This document shows positions 25,107 through 33,534 of a stretch of 64,000 nt of DNA, piece by piece. Every line of letters begins with the position of its first letter. The stretch's first letter is position 1. The stretch comes from Streptomyces sp. CB02056. GTDB lineage: Bacteria > Actinomycetota > Actinomycetes > Streptomycetales > Streptomycetaceae. The translations under genes and the position numbers were made by a program. The notes below the pieces were generated by a model. That model did not search any database. It saw nothing but the letters and a program-made list of their open reading frames with translations, and was not told the DNA's origin. The stretch spans positions 187,495 to 251,494 of the forward strand of contig NZ_LIPD01000011.1 of assembly GCF_001905545.1 (NCBI RefSeq), given 5' to 3'.

Positions 25107-26770
25107 TGCGCCCGGTCGAGGCGATGCTGGAGATCCTCCGGGCCGAGGGCGTCACCACCGTCTTCGGCAACCCCGGCACCAGCGAACTGCCCTTCACCGA
25201 CGCGCTCAGCGCGGCCGGGGACATCGACTACGTGCTCGGCGCCCACGAGGGCTCGGTGGTCGCCATGGCGGACGGCTACGCCCGGGCCACCGGCCGCACC
25301 GCCTTCGTCAGCCTGCACATCGCGGCCGGCCTCGCCAACGGCCTGGTCGGGCTGCTCAACGCCAGCCGCTCGCGCACCCCGATGGTCGTCACCGCGGGTC
25401 AGCAGGACCGCCGCCACCTGGCCTTCGACCCGATGCTCTCGGGCGACCTGATCGGCCTGGCCTCCGCGGCGGTCAAGCAGACCTTCGACGTCCAGCACGC
25501 CCACGACCTGCCGCTGATGCTCACCCGGGCCTTCGCCGCCGCCCGGCGCGCCCCCGCCGGGCCGGTGTTCCTGTCCATCCCGATGGACCTGCTCACCGAG
25601 GACGTCGACGTCGAGATGCCCGGCCGCTCCACCCTCGCCCCGCAGGGCCCGGCCACCGAACTCGCCGCCGCCGCCGGGCTGCTGGCCGCCGCCGAGCGCC
25701 CCGCCCTGGTGGCCGGGGACGCCGTCGGCCGCGACGGCGCGGTGGCCGAACTCACCGCGCTCGCCGAGGCGCTCGGCGCGGTGACGTACCACCAGCCGAT
25801 GAACGACAACCTGGACTTCCCCACCTCGCACCCGCTGTACGGCGGCATGCTGGGCGCCACCCACGCCGCGATCCGGGAGACCCTGGCGGCCCACGACACC
25901 GTCCTGATCGTCGGCACCCACGCCTTCATGGCCCACCACTACACCCCCGGCTCGCCGATCCCGGAGACCACCACCGTCCTCCAACTGGACGCCGACGCCG
26001 CCGAACTGGGCCGCAACTTCGGCGTCCGACTGGGCCTGCACGGCGCGCTGCGGCCCTCCCTGGCCACCCTCGCGGAGCAGCTCGCCGGACGCGTCCCGCG
26101 GGCCGCCGAGCGGACCGCCGCCGCCGGCCGGCGGGCGGCGGCCGGGTGGGCCGCCACCGACCGCGCCGCGCTCGCCGCGTACGGACCGGGCCCGCTCGAC
26201 CCGCTGGCCGCCGCCCACGCCGTGGCCGCCGGACTGCCCGAGGACGCCGTCGTGGTCGAGGAGGCCATCACCACCGGCCTGCGGCTGCGCCAGGTGCTCC
26301 GCCAGGACCGCCCGGGCTCGTACCTGCACACCGTCGGCGGCGGCCTCGGCCACGGCATCGGCGCCGCCGTCGGCCGCCGGATGGGCGACGACAGCCGCCC
26401 GGTGGTCGCCGTGCTCGGCGACGGCTGCGCGATGTTCGGCCTCCAGGGCCTGTGGGCGGCCGGCCACTACCGCGTCCCGGTGACCTTCGTGGTGATGAAC
26501 AACGGCGAGTACCGCACCCTCAAGGAGACCCTGGACACCTGGGACAGCCGCTCCACCCGGGGCGGGCGCTACCTCGGCCTGGACCTGGCCTTCGGCCCGG
26601 ACAGCGGGCGCCACCGGCTGGACTTCCGGGCCGCCGCCGAGTTCTTCGGCATCGAGGCCGTCCGGGCCTCCCACCCCGCCGAACTCACCGAGATCGTCGC
26701 CAAGTCGGCGTCCGCGACCGCGCCGCTCCTGGTCGACGTGCCCATCACCGGGCACACCCCGCCTCGTTGA
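25106..26770 (+). CDS. Benzoylformate decarboxylase-like ThDP enzyme
   Basis: A 554-residue thiamine-diphosphate decarboxylase. Residues lining up with Pseudomonas benzoylformate decarboxylase are present: Ser26 (NPGTSELPF), Glu48 (HEGSVVAMADGYA), His71 (SLHIAAG) and a His pair at 277-278 (AHHY). The ThDP site GDG...NN is VLGDGCAMFGLQGLW then VMNNGEYRTL. I infer decarboxylation of the DpgC product, 3,5-dihydroxyphenylglyoxylate, to 3,5-dihydroxybenzaldehyde. Acetolactate-synthase-like roles are less likely given the catalytic residues and the context. It overlaps dpgC by one base, and the aldehyde dehydrogenase follows after 77 bp. Confidence 0.87.
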   Translation: MRPVEAMLEILRAEGVTTVFGNPGTSELPFTDALSAAGDIDYVLGAHEGSVVAMADGYARATGRTAFVSLHIAAGLANGLVGLLNASRSRTPMVVTAGQQDRRHLAFDPMLSGDLIGLASAAVKQTFDVQHAHDLPLMLTRAFAAARRAPAGPVFLSIPMDLLTEDVDVEMPGRSTLAPQGPATELAAAAGLLAAAERPALVAGDAVGRDGAVAELTALAEALGAVTYHQPMNDNLDFPTSHPLYGGMLGATHAAIRETLAAHDTVLIVGTHAFMAHHYTPGSPIPETTTVLQLDADAAELGRNFGVRLGLHGALRPSLATLAEQLAGRVPRAAERTAAAGRRAAAGWAATDRAALAAYGPGPLDPLAAAHAVAAGLPEDAVVVEEAITTGLRLRQVLRQDRPGSYLHTVGGGLGHGIGAAVGRRMGDDSRPVVAVLGDGCAMFGLQGLWAAGHYRVPVTFVVMNNGEYRTLKETLDTWDSRSTRGGRYLGLDLAFGPDSGRHRLDFRAAAEFFGIEAVRASHPAELTEIVAKSASATAPLLVDVPITGHTPPR

Positions 26771-26847
26771 ACCGGGGGCGTGCCCGACGGACACGCCCCG
26801 GTACGCCGTTCGTCGGGGCCGAACCACTGACAAGGGAGGTGGCCGCG

Positions 26848-28287
26848 ATGAGCGGTCTCATTCAGCTGGACGCCGGGCTCGACCCGGCACTCTCCGGTGG
26901 CGAGCTCCAGGTACGGGAGCCCGCCACCGGGCGCCCGATCGCCGTGGTCTCGCTGGCCGCGGCCGCGGACGTGGACCCCGCCGTGGCCGCCGCCGCGCAG
27001 GCCCAGCCCGGCTGGGCGGCGACCCCGCCGACCGGGCGCGCCGCCGTCATGCGCCGCGCCGCCGCCGTGCTGGAGCGCCACCGCCAGGAGATCGTCGACC
27101 TGCTGGTCCGCGAGGGCGGATCGGTGCGCGGCAAGGCCGACTTCGAGGTCGGCGCCGTCCTGGACGAGCTGTGGTCCGCCGCCGCGCTGCCCACCCGCCC
27201 CAACGGCCACCTGCTGGCCTCCGAGCCGGGCCGGGAGAGCTTCGCCCGCCGGGTGCCGCTCGGGGTGGTCGGCGTGATCAGCCCCTGGAACGTGCCGCTG
27301 GTGCTGGCGATGCGCGCGGTCGCCCCCGCGCTGGCCCTCGGCAACGCCGTGGTGGTCAAGCCCGACGTGCACACCCCGGTCTCCGGCGGCCGGGTGATCA
27401 CCCGGCTCTTCGAGGAGGCGGGCCTGCCCGCCGGGCTGCTCCAGGTCCTGCCCGGCGACGCCGAGGTCGGCGAGGCCCTGGTCCGCCACCCCGACGTGCC
27501 GATGATCGCCTTCACCGGCTCCAGCGAGGTCGGGGCCAGGATCGGCGCGGTCGCCGGCGGCATGCTCAAGCGCGTCTCGCTCGAACTCGGCGGCAACAAC
27601 GCCCTGATCGTCCTCGACGACGCCGACCTCGACGCCGCGGCCTCGTCCGGGGCCTGGGGCTCCTTCTTCCACCAGGGCCAGATCTGCATGGCCGCCGGGC
27701 GCCACCTGGTGCACCGCGCCGTCGCCGACCGGTACCTGGAGCTGCTCGCCGACCGCGCCCGCAAGCTGCGCCTCGGCGACCCCTTCCGCGAGGAGGTCGA
27801 CCTCGGCCCGGTCATCGGCGAGCGGCAGCTCGACCGGGTCGAGCGGATCGTCCGCGAGTCGGTGGCGGCCGGCGCCGTGGTGCTGGCCGGGGGCGCCCGG
27901 CGCGGCCCGTTCTTCGAGCCGACGGTGCTGGCCGGTGTCACCCCCGACATGCCCGCCTTCACCGAGGAGGTGTTCGGGCCGGTCGCCCCGGTCACCGTGG
28001 TCGCCGACGACGACGAGGCCGTCGAACTGGCCAACCGGACCGCGTACGGGCTCACCGCCGCCGTCCAGACCGGCTCGGTACGGCGCGGCCGGGCGATCGC
28101 CGACCGGCTGCGCACCGGCATGGTCCACGTCAACGACCAGACCATCAACGACGAGGCCCACGTGCCGCACGGCGGCCGCGGCGCCTCCGGCAACGGCACC
28201 CGGCACGGCTCCGAGCACAGCTGGGACGAGTACACCCAGTGGCAGTGGCTGACCGTCCGCGAGACCCCGGCGAGGTACCCGTTCTGA
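26848..28287 (+). CDS. Aromatic aldehyde dehydrogenase (benzaldehyde/vanillin dehydrogenase type)
   Basis: A 479-residue NAD(P)-dependent aldehyde dehydrogenase. It shows ISPWNVPLVLAMR, FTGSSEVG, catalytic Glu246 in LELGGNN and nucleophile Cys280 in HQGQICMAAGR, all typical of the family, and FTEEVFGPVAP near the C-terminus. The HxGQICMA motif and operon position suit an aromatic aldehyde; the predicted step is 3,5-dihydroxybenzaldehyde to 3,5-dihydroxybenzoate. GGGAGGT precedes the ATG. The stop shares a base with the start of dpgD (TGATG). Confidence 0.88.
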   Translation: MSGLIQLDAGLDPALSGGELQVREPATGRPIAVVSLAAAADVDPAVAAAAQAQPGWAATPPTGRAAVMRRAAAVLERHRQEIVDLLVREGGSVRGKADFEVGAVLDELWSAAALPTRPNGHLLASEPGRESFARRVPLGVVGVISPWNVPLVLAMRAVAPALALGNAVVVKPDVHTPVSGGRVITRLFEEAGLPAGLLQVLPGDAEVGEALVRHPDVPMIAFTGSSEVGARIGAVAGGMLKRVSLELGGNNALIVLDDADLDAAASSGAWGSFFHQGQICMAAGRHLVHRAVADRYLELLADRARKLRLGDPFREEVDLGPVIGERQLDRVERIVRESVAAGAVVLAGGARRGPFFEPTVLAGVTPDMPAFTEEVFGPVAPVTVVADDDEAVELANRTAYGLTAAVQTGSVRRGRAIADRLRTGMVHVNDQTINDEAHVPHGGRGASGNGTRHGSEHSWDEYTQWQWLTVRETPARYPF

Positions 28288-29087
28288 TGGCCGAGCCGAC
28301 ACGGGTGCGGTACGAGAGGAAGGGCCGGGTCGGGTACGTCACCCTCGACCGGCCCGAGGTGCTGAACGCGATGGACCTGCGCATGCACGAGGAGCTGTGC
28401 GGGATCTGGGACGAGGTCGAGGCCGATCCCGAGGTCTGGGTGGTGGTGCTGGCCGGCGCCGGGGACCGGGCCTTCTCGGTCGGCCAGGACCTCAAGGAGC
28501 TGGCCGAACGGGTCAGGGCCGGCACCGCCACCTCCACCTTCGGCAGCCGGGGCAAGCCGGGCTACCCCCGGCTCACCGAGCGGTTCGCGCTCTCCAAGCC
28601 GGTCGTCGCCCGGGTCCAGGGCTTCGCCATGGGCGGCGGCTTCGAGCTGGCGCTGGCCTGTGACATCATCGTCGCCGCCGAGGACGCCGTCTTCGCGCTG
28701 CCCGAGGCGAAGCTCGGCCTGATCGCCGGCGCCGGCGGGGTGTTCCGGCTGGCCCAGCAGCTGCCCTACCGGGCCGCGCTGGGCCACCTGATGACGGGCC
28801 GCCGGCTGAGCGCCCGGCGCGCGCTGGAGTACGGGCTGGTCAACGACGTGGTGCCGGCCGGGGAGCTGGACGACTGCGTGGACGGCTGGGTGCGCGACAT
28901 CCTGCGCTGCGCCCCGCTGTCCGTCCGCGCGGTCAAGGAGGCGGCGGCCAAGGCCCTCACCACGCCGCTGGAGCAGTCCTTCGCCACCCGCTACGTCTGG
29001 GAGGAGCGCCGGATGCACAGCCGGGACGCCGAGGAGGGCCCGCTGGCCTTCCTGGAGAAGCGCGAACCGGAGTGGACCGGCACCTGA
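28287..29087 (+). CDS. dpgD: DpgD, enoyl-CoA hydratase-like enzyme
   Basis: A 266-residue canonical crotonase. The oxyanion-hole region GFAMGGGFELALACDIIVA and the catalytic-loop LPEAKLGLIAGAGGVFRL are intact. In glycopeptide clusters DpgD works with DpgA and DpgB in the dehydration that yields 3,5-dihydroxyphenylacetyl-CoA. Here it is separated from dpgC by the decarboxylase and dehydrogenase genes but translationally coupled to the latter. It is the last gene of the operon. Confidence 0.88.
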   Translation: MAEPTRVRYERKGRVGYVTLDRPEVLNAMDLRMHEELCGIWDEVEADPEVWVVVLAGAGDRAFSVGQDLKELAERVRAGTATSTFGSRGKPGYPRLTERFALSKPVVARVQGFAMGGGFELALACDIIVAAEDAVFALPEAKLGLIAGAGGVFRLAQQLPYRAALGHLMTGRRLSARRALEYGLVNDVVPAGELDDCVDGWVRDILRCAPLSVRAVKEAAAKALTTPLEQSFATRYVWEERRMHSRDAEEGPLAFLEKREPEWTGT

Positions 29088-29103
29088 CGCGACAGTGACG
29101 GCA

Positions 29104-29146
29104 ACGACGAGGCCGCCGCCGGGAATCCGGCGGCGGCCTCGGTCGT
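29104..29146. terminator. Perfect hairpin between convergent dpgD and oxidoreductase genes
   Basis: GAGGCCGCCGCCGG at 29109-29122 pairs exactly with its reverse complement at 29127-29140 around a GAAT loop. Five more base pairs extend the stem outside a single bulge. It lies 17 bp past dpgD and 29 bp from the stop of the opposing gene, so it can serve both directions. Confidence 0.85.
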
Positions 29147-29174
29147 CGTGCGGTGACCGCGTCGACCGCGGCGA

Positions 29175-30134
29175 CTACGGGACGATGACCAGGCGCTTGT
29201 GCCCGGTGTCCTCGGCCTGCCAGGCCTGCTCGATCTCCGCGAGCGGCACGGCCCGGGTGTCGATTCGGATCTCACCGGCGGCGGCGCCCGCCATCAGGCG
29301 GTTGAACATGTCCAGGAACGCCTGCGGCGGCGGGAAGCCGCCGCCCACGATGGTCAGGCCCGCGCTGCGGATCGTGCCGGCCGACAGCTCGATGGTGGCG
29401 CCCGCCGACTCGCCGATCTGCACCAGCCGGGGGCCGGAGCTCTTCAGGTGGAAGTCCTTGCGGGTCATCGCGGTCAGCAGCGCCTCGGTCGGCTTGCCCC
29501 ACAGGTAGTCCAGGATCACGTCGTACCCGGTGTCGCCGGCCGCGGCGGCGAAGGCCTCGGCCATCTCCTCCTGGGTGCCGTTCAGCGGGACGGTGGCGTC
29601 CGCGCCGTACTCGCCCAGGGTGTCCAGGACCTCCTGGTTGCGGCCGGCGGCGACGACCCGTCCGGCGCCCAGGTGCTTGGCGATCTGGATGGCGAGCTTG
29701 CCGGCGGCGCCGGTGGCGCCCAGCACCAGGACGGTCTCGCCGGGCTGCAGCTTGGCGGCGTGCTCCAGCGGTATCCACGAGGAGAGCGCCGGGTTGGGCA
29801 GCGCAGCGGCGGTGAGGTTGTCCACGCCGTCCGGCACCGGCCAGGTGAACGGGGCGCGGGCGACGGTCAGTTGCGCCATCGAGCCGTACGGCTTGCGGGC
29901 CCCGCCGAAGAACACCCGGCTGCCGTCCTCCAGCCGGCCGACGCCGTCCAGGCCGACCACCGCGGGCAGGTTGTCGGAGCTGGCGAAGTGGCCGCCGCCG
30001 GCCACCGCCTTGGTGGAGGGGTTGAGCGCGGCCGCCAGGACCTGGACGAGCACCTCGCCCTCGCCCGCGGTCGGCTCGGGGAACCGCTCGAAGCGGGGCG
30101 GCTTGCCGAGCGTGTGGAGGACTGCGGCGTCCAT
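29175..30134 (-). CDS. MDR-family zinc-independent quinone oxidoreductase-like protein
   Basis: A 319-residue medium-chain dehydrogenase/reductase. It has an N-terminal GroES-like domain and a Rossmann domain with VLVLGATGAAGKLAIQIAK, the NADPH-binding signature of quinone-oxidoreductase-type members. No structural-zinc cysteine cluster is visible. The ATG at 30132-30134 follows GGAGTAGCACC. A perfect terminator lies just upstream, so it likely has its own promoter in 30135-30173. It may reduce a quinone or enone made by the cluster, or be an unrelated flanking gene. Confidence 0.8.
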   Translation of the reverse strand: MDAAVLHTLGKPPRFERFPEPTAGEGEVLVQVLAAALNPSTKAVAGGGHFASSDNLPAVVGLDGVGRLEDGSRVFFGGARKPYGSMAQLTVARAPFTWPVPDGVDNLTAAALPNPALSSWIPLEHAAKLQPGETVLVLGATGAAGKLAIQIAKHLGAGRVVAAGRNQEVLDTLGEYGADATVPLNGTQEEMAEAFAAAAGDTGYDVILDYLWGKPTEALLTAMTRKDFHLKSSGPRLVQIGESAGATIELSAGTIRSAGLTIVGGGFPPPQAFLDMFNRLMAGAAAGEIRIDTRAVPLAEIEQAWQAEDTGHKRLVIVP

Positions 30135-30173
30135 GGTGCTACTCCATTCACAGGTGATCGGGCCGAACGTACG

Positions 30174-30205
30174 CCGGTCCCCGGCCGAGGGCGGCCGGGG
30201 ACCGG
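30174..30205 (-). terminator. Perfect 14-bp hairpin ending the PKS/tailoring run
   Basis: CCGGTCCCCGGCCG at 30174-30187 pairs exactly with its reverse complement at 30192-30205, with a 4-nt AGGG loop. It starts 8 bp beyond the acetyltransferase stop in the direction of transcription. Confidence 0.85.
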
Positions 30206-30213
30206 GGAAAACA

Positions 30214-30870
30214 TCAGTTGATCAGACCGGCTTCCTTGGCCGCCAGTTCGAGCTCGGCGGGGGAGCCGGTGAAGATGGTGCGGACGTGCTCGGTGACGGC
30301 CTCGACCGGCCAGTCCCACCAGGCGATCCGGGCGAGCCGGTCGATGTCCGCGTCCTCGAAACGCTTCTTGATCAGCTTGCCGGGGTTGCCGCCGACCACG
30401 CCGTAGGCCGGCACGTCGGAGGTGACCACGGCCCGGGTGCCGATGATCGCGCCGTCGCCGATCGTCACGCCCGGCATGATCACGGCCTCCCGGCCGATCC
30501 ACACGTCGTTGCCGATGACGGTGTCGCCGCGGCTGGCGACAGTAGCCAGTGCGTCCACCGTCCGCGCGGTCCAGTCCCCGCCGAACATGAAGAACGGGTA
30601 GGTGGTGGAGCCGATCATCGGGTGGTTGGCGGCCGGCATGATGAACTGGGTGCCGGTGCCGATGGCGCAGTACTTGCCGATCACCAGCTTCTCGGGCCCG
30701 AAGTTGTAGAGCACGTTCCGGGTCTCGAACGCCGCCGGGTCGTCGATGTCGGCGTAGTAGGTGAATTCCCCCACCTCGATCAGCGGCGAGCTGATCAGGT
30801 TCTTCAGGAACACCACCTTGTTGTCCATTCCCGGAAGGTACGTCTGGGAAGGGTCGGGGCTGACGGGCAT
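30214..30870 (-). CDS. Vat/CatB-like hexapeptide-repeat O-acetyltransferase
   Basis: A 218-residue left-handed beta-helix acyltransferase of the xenobiotic (Vat) type. The AANHPM motif places His83 where VatD has its catalytic His82. Hexapeptide turns are visible in IGNDVWIGREAVIMPGVTIG and IIGTRAVV. The C-terminal WWDWP is typical. Vat enzymes acetylate a hydroxyl of streptogramin A using acetyl-CoA. Here, as the last gene of a PKS operon, it may decorate the polyketide or protect the producer. GAGGAGAGG precedes the ATG; 19 bp separate it from the methyltransferase gene. Confidence 0.88.
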   Translation of the reverse strand: MPVSPDPSQTYLPGMDNKVVFLKNLISSPLIEVGEFTYYADIDDPAAFETRNVLYNFGPEKLVIGKYCAIGTGTQFIMPAANHPMIGSTTYPFFMFGGDWTARTVDALATVASRGDTVIGNDVWIGREAVIMPGVTIGDGAIIGTRAVVTSDVPAYGVVGGNPGKLIKKRFEDADIDRLARIAWWDWPVEAVTEHVRTIFTGSPAELELAAKEAGLIN

Positions 30871-30889
30871 GGCCTCTCCTCGTGCGGGA

Positions 30890-32395
30890 CTATGCCTTGA
30901 CGGCGGTGACGAACAGGAAGTTTCCGGGGCCGGACAGGTCGCGCACGGTCATCCCGGCGTCGGCCAGCCAGCCGGTGAGCTGCTCCGGGTCGAAGGAGCC
31001 GCGGTGCGCCTGGCGCTCCAGCCGGCTCTGGAACTGTCGGTAGAGCGGGTCGGCGGCCTGACGGAAGGTCATGACCGTGAAGGTGCCGCCCGGGCGCAGG
31101 CAGCGGCCGACCTCGCGGATCGCCCGCTCCGGGTCGGGGATGGCCTGCAGCGCGTTCCAGCAGTTCACCCCGCCCAGCGAGGCGTCCTCGAACGGCAGCT
31201 CCAGGGCGCTGCCGCGGACGGTGAGGACCCGGTCCAGCTTGGCCCGCAGCTGGGCCAGCATCTCGGCGGAGAGGTCGAGCGCGATCACCCGCTCCTCGCC
31301 GAGCGAACGGGCCAGCACCCTGGTCCAGCGGCCGGCGCCGGCCGCCAGGTCGAGCACCGGGCCGTCGACCGGCCGGACGTGCTCGCTGAGGTAGGCGTCC
31401 TCGTCGTCGAGCGACACCCAGCCGCCCCAGTTGGCGCCCATGATCCGGACGAACCCGGCCCGCAGGCCGCGCTCGTACCGGCCGGCCAGCAGCGGGTCGC
31501 TCGGGCCGGACGGCTGGTCGTGGAAGTCCAACAGCCCGTCCACCGACGGGAATACGGCCTCGCAGCCGGTGCAGACGGCGGCCTCGGCGCCGCCGGCCAG
31601 CGGCTGCCGGCAGCGCGGGCAGCGGACGGCCCGGGCGTGGCCCCGCAGGACGTCCGCGGCCGGGGACGGCTCGGCGGTCCGCTCCTCCTCGGGGGCGGGC
31701 ACCACGAACGGGGACACCGTGGCGCCGTGCTCGCAGGCCCAGACCGCCTTGGCACCGGAGTAGGCCAGCAGCGCCCGGGTCTCGGTCGCCCACAGCTCGG
31801 CGGTGCGCTCGGCGGGCAGGCCGAGCCACTGGTCGAGCGCGGGGGCGGTGGCCCGCTCCTGCTCGGTCAGGCCCCAGACGGCGGGGGAGGGGAAGACCCG
31901 GCCGAGGTTCCACCGGGTCGCGGCGTCCGCGGTCTCCCACGGCTGGAGGCAGCGGGCCAGCCGGGACAGGTCGTCCCGGTCCACCCCGGTGCCGGGGAGG
32001 GCGGCGAGGATCCGCTCGCCGTCCTCGGGGAAGTGGCCCAGCAGGAAGAACAGGGCGGCGCCGCGACCGGCGTCCGTCCCGCCGTCCGACAGCAGCCGGA
32101 GGTAGCGGTCCAGGCCGGCCCGGACGGCCTCGTGGGCGGGGAAGCCGCCGTCCGGGCCGGCGGCCTCGGCCAGCAGCCCGAGCAGCAGGGCGAGCCTGGC
32201 CTGGTGTGCGGGCGGGACGGTGTCCAGCGCGTCCAGCAGGGCCGGAATTCCGGCGAGCGCGTCCGGGCGGAGGGAACCGTCCGCCTGGAATTCCGCGGCG
32301 AGCCGGCGGAATACGCCGTCGATTTCGGCGGGGGTCGAGCCGGTGAATTCGTCGATCGTGGCGCGCGCGACCGAAATCGCACTCGTGTCACTCAT
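30890..32395 (-). CDS. SAM-dependent methyltransferase with N-terminal helical domain and zinc ribbon
   Basis: A 501-residue protein in three parts. About 1-235 is Ala/Leu-rich helical sequence of unknown function. About 255-295 holds a zinc ribbon with CPRC and CTGC. About 310-500 is a class I methyltransferase fold with the SAM motif VLDLAAGAGRWTRVLA, acidic IALDLSAEM, and the post-motif region LRPGGTFTVMTF. The substrate is not evident; a phenol or ring carbon of the dihydroxybenzoyl unit, or a chain hydroxyl, are possibilities. It lies within the tailoring operon. Confidence 0.82.
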   Translation of the reverse strand: MSDTSAISVARATIDEFTGSTPAEIDGVFRRLAAEFQADGSLRPDALAGIPALLDALDTVPPAHQARLALLLGLLAEAAGPDGGFPAHEAVRAGLDRYLRLLSDGGTDAGRGAALFFLLGHFPEDGERILAALPGTGVDRDDLSRLARCLQPWETADAATRWNLGRVFPSPAVWGLTEQERATAPALDQWLGLPAERTAELWATETRALLAYSGAKAVWACEHGATVSPFVVPAPEEERTAEPSPAADVLRGHARAVRCPRCRQPLAGGAEAAVCTGCEAVFPSVDGLLDFHDQPSGPSDPLLAGRYERGLRAGFVRIMGANWGGWVSLDDEDAYLSEHVRPVDGPVLDLAAGAGRWTRVLARSLGEERVIALDLSAEMLAQLRAKLDRVLTVRGSALELPFEDASLGGVNCWNALQAIPDPERAIREVGRCLRPGGTFTVMTFRQAADPLYRQFQSRLERQAHRGSFDPEQLTGWLADAGMTVRDLSGPGNFLFVTAVKA

Positions 32396-32488
32396 GATGC
32401 GGAGCCTACCCGTCCCGGTCTGCGAGGCAGATCCGAATATGGTGCGAGAAGCGTGTTCTGAGGGGAATTCAGGGGGTGTAGGGGGGTG

Positions 32489-33484
32489 TTAGGGGATGAG
32501 CAGGACGCGGCCGCTGGTGCGGCGCTCCTCGACGGCGGCGTGCGCCTCGGCGGCCTGGCCGAGCGGGAAGCGGGAGTCGATCCGGACGGTCAGTTTCCCC
32601 TCGCGCATCCACTGGAAGCAGCGCTCCAGGAAGTTCAGCGGCGGCCAGGACTCGTCGAAGAAGTGCGGCAGGCAGAAGCGGGTGACGAACAGCGAGCCCT
32701 TGTCGTTCAGCGTCATCAGGTCCAGCGGCGGGACGAAGCCGCTCGCCTGGCCGAAGTTGATCAGGTAGCCGCGCGGGGCCAGGCTGTCGAGGTTCGCCTC
32801 GAAGGTGTCCTTGCCGACCGCGTCGTAGACCACCCGGACGCCCTCGCCGCCGGTGATCCGCTTGACCTCGGCGGCCACGTCCTCGGTGCCGCCGGAGACG
32901 ATCACCGCCTCGGCGCCGGCCTCCTTGGCGACGACGGCCTTCTCCTCGGCGGAGACCACGCCGATGACCCGCGCGCCGCGCATCCGGGCGAACTGGGTGA
33001 TCAGCGTGCCCACGCCGCCGGCCGCCGACTGCACCAGGGCCCAGTCGCCCTCGGCCAGCGGGTACGCCTCGTGGGTCAGCTTGTACGCGAGCAGGCCCTG
33101 CACCGGCAGGCCGGCCGCCTCGCCGAGGTCGATGTCCTCCGGCACCGGGATCAACTGCGCGGCGGGGGCGATGACATGGCTCGCGTACGAGCCGGCCGCC
33201 AGGGCCCAGGCGACCCGGTCGCCGACCCGCACGCCGGTCACGTCCGGGCCGAGCGCCTCGACGTAGCCGGAGCCCTGGTAGCCGGGCTCCAGCGGGAGCG
33301 CGGCGTCGGCCCGGTAGTAGTCGCGCTTGGCGAGGTCGCCGCGCCGGTTGAGGATGTCGAAGAAGGTGACGGCCGCGGCGTGGGTGCGCAGCAGCACCTG
33401 GCCCGGGCCGGGCTCGGGCAGTTCGAGGTCCTCCAGCTCCAGCACCTCGGGGCCGCCGTAGGCGTGCTGACGGATGATCTTCAT
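32489..33484 (-). CDS. NADPH:quinone oxidoreductase (MDR family)
   Basis: A 331-residue quinone oxidoreductase of the QorA type: MKIIRQHAYGGPEVLE start, LPVQGLLAYKLTHEAY and the cofactor motif SAAGGVGTLITQFARMRGA. The frame is open further upstream, but the ATG at 33482-33484 matches family starts and lies just downstream of the monooxygenase gene (50-bp gap). It probably performs reduction of a quinone or conjugated enone after the monooxygenase step. Fatty-acid-like enoyl reduction in trans is an alternative. Confidence 0.85.
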   Translation of the reverse strand: MKIIRQHAYGGPEVLELEDLELPEPGPGQVLLRTHAAAVTFFDILNRRGDLAKRDYYRADAALPLEPGYQGSGYVEALGPDVTGVRVGDRVAWALAAGSYASHVIAPAAQLIPVPEDIDLGEAAGLPVQGLLAYKLTHEAYPLAEGDWALVQSAAGGVGTLITQFARMRGARVIGVVSAEEKAVVAKEAGAEAVIVSGGTEDVAAEVKRITGGEGVRVVYDAVGKDTFEANLDSLAPRGYLINFGQASGFVPPLDLMTLNDKGSLFVTRFCLPHFFDESWPPLNFLERCFQWMREGKLTVRIDSRFPLGQAAEAHAAVEERRTSGRVLLIP

Positions 33485-33534
33485 GGCGGGTGTCACTCTC
33501 TCTGGGAACGGGTGGCGTGTGAACTGACGGACCG

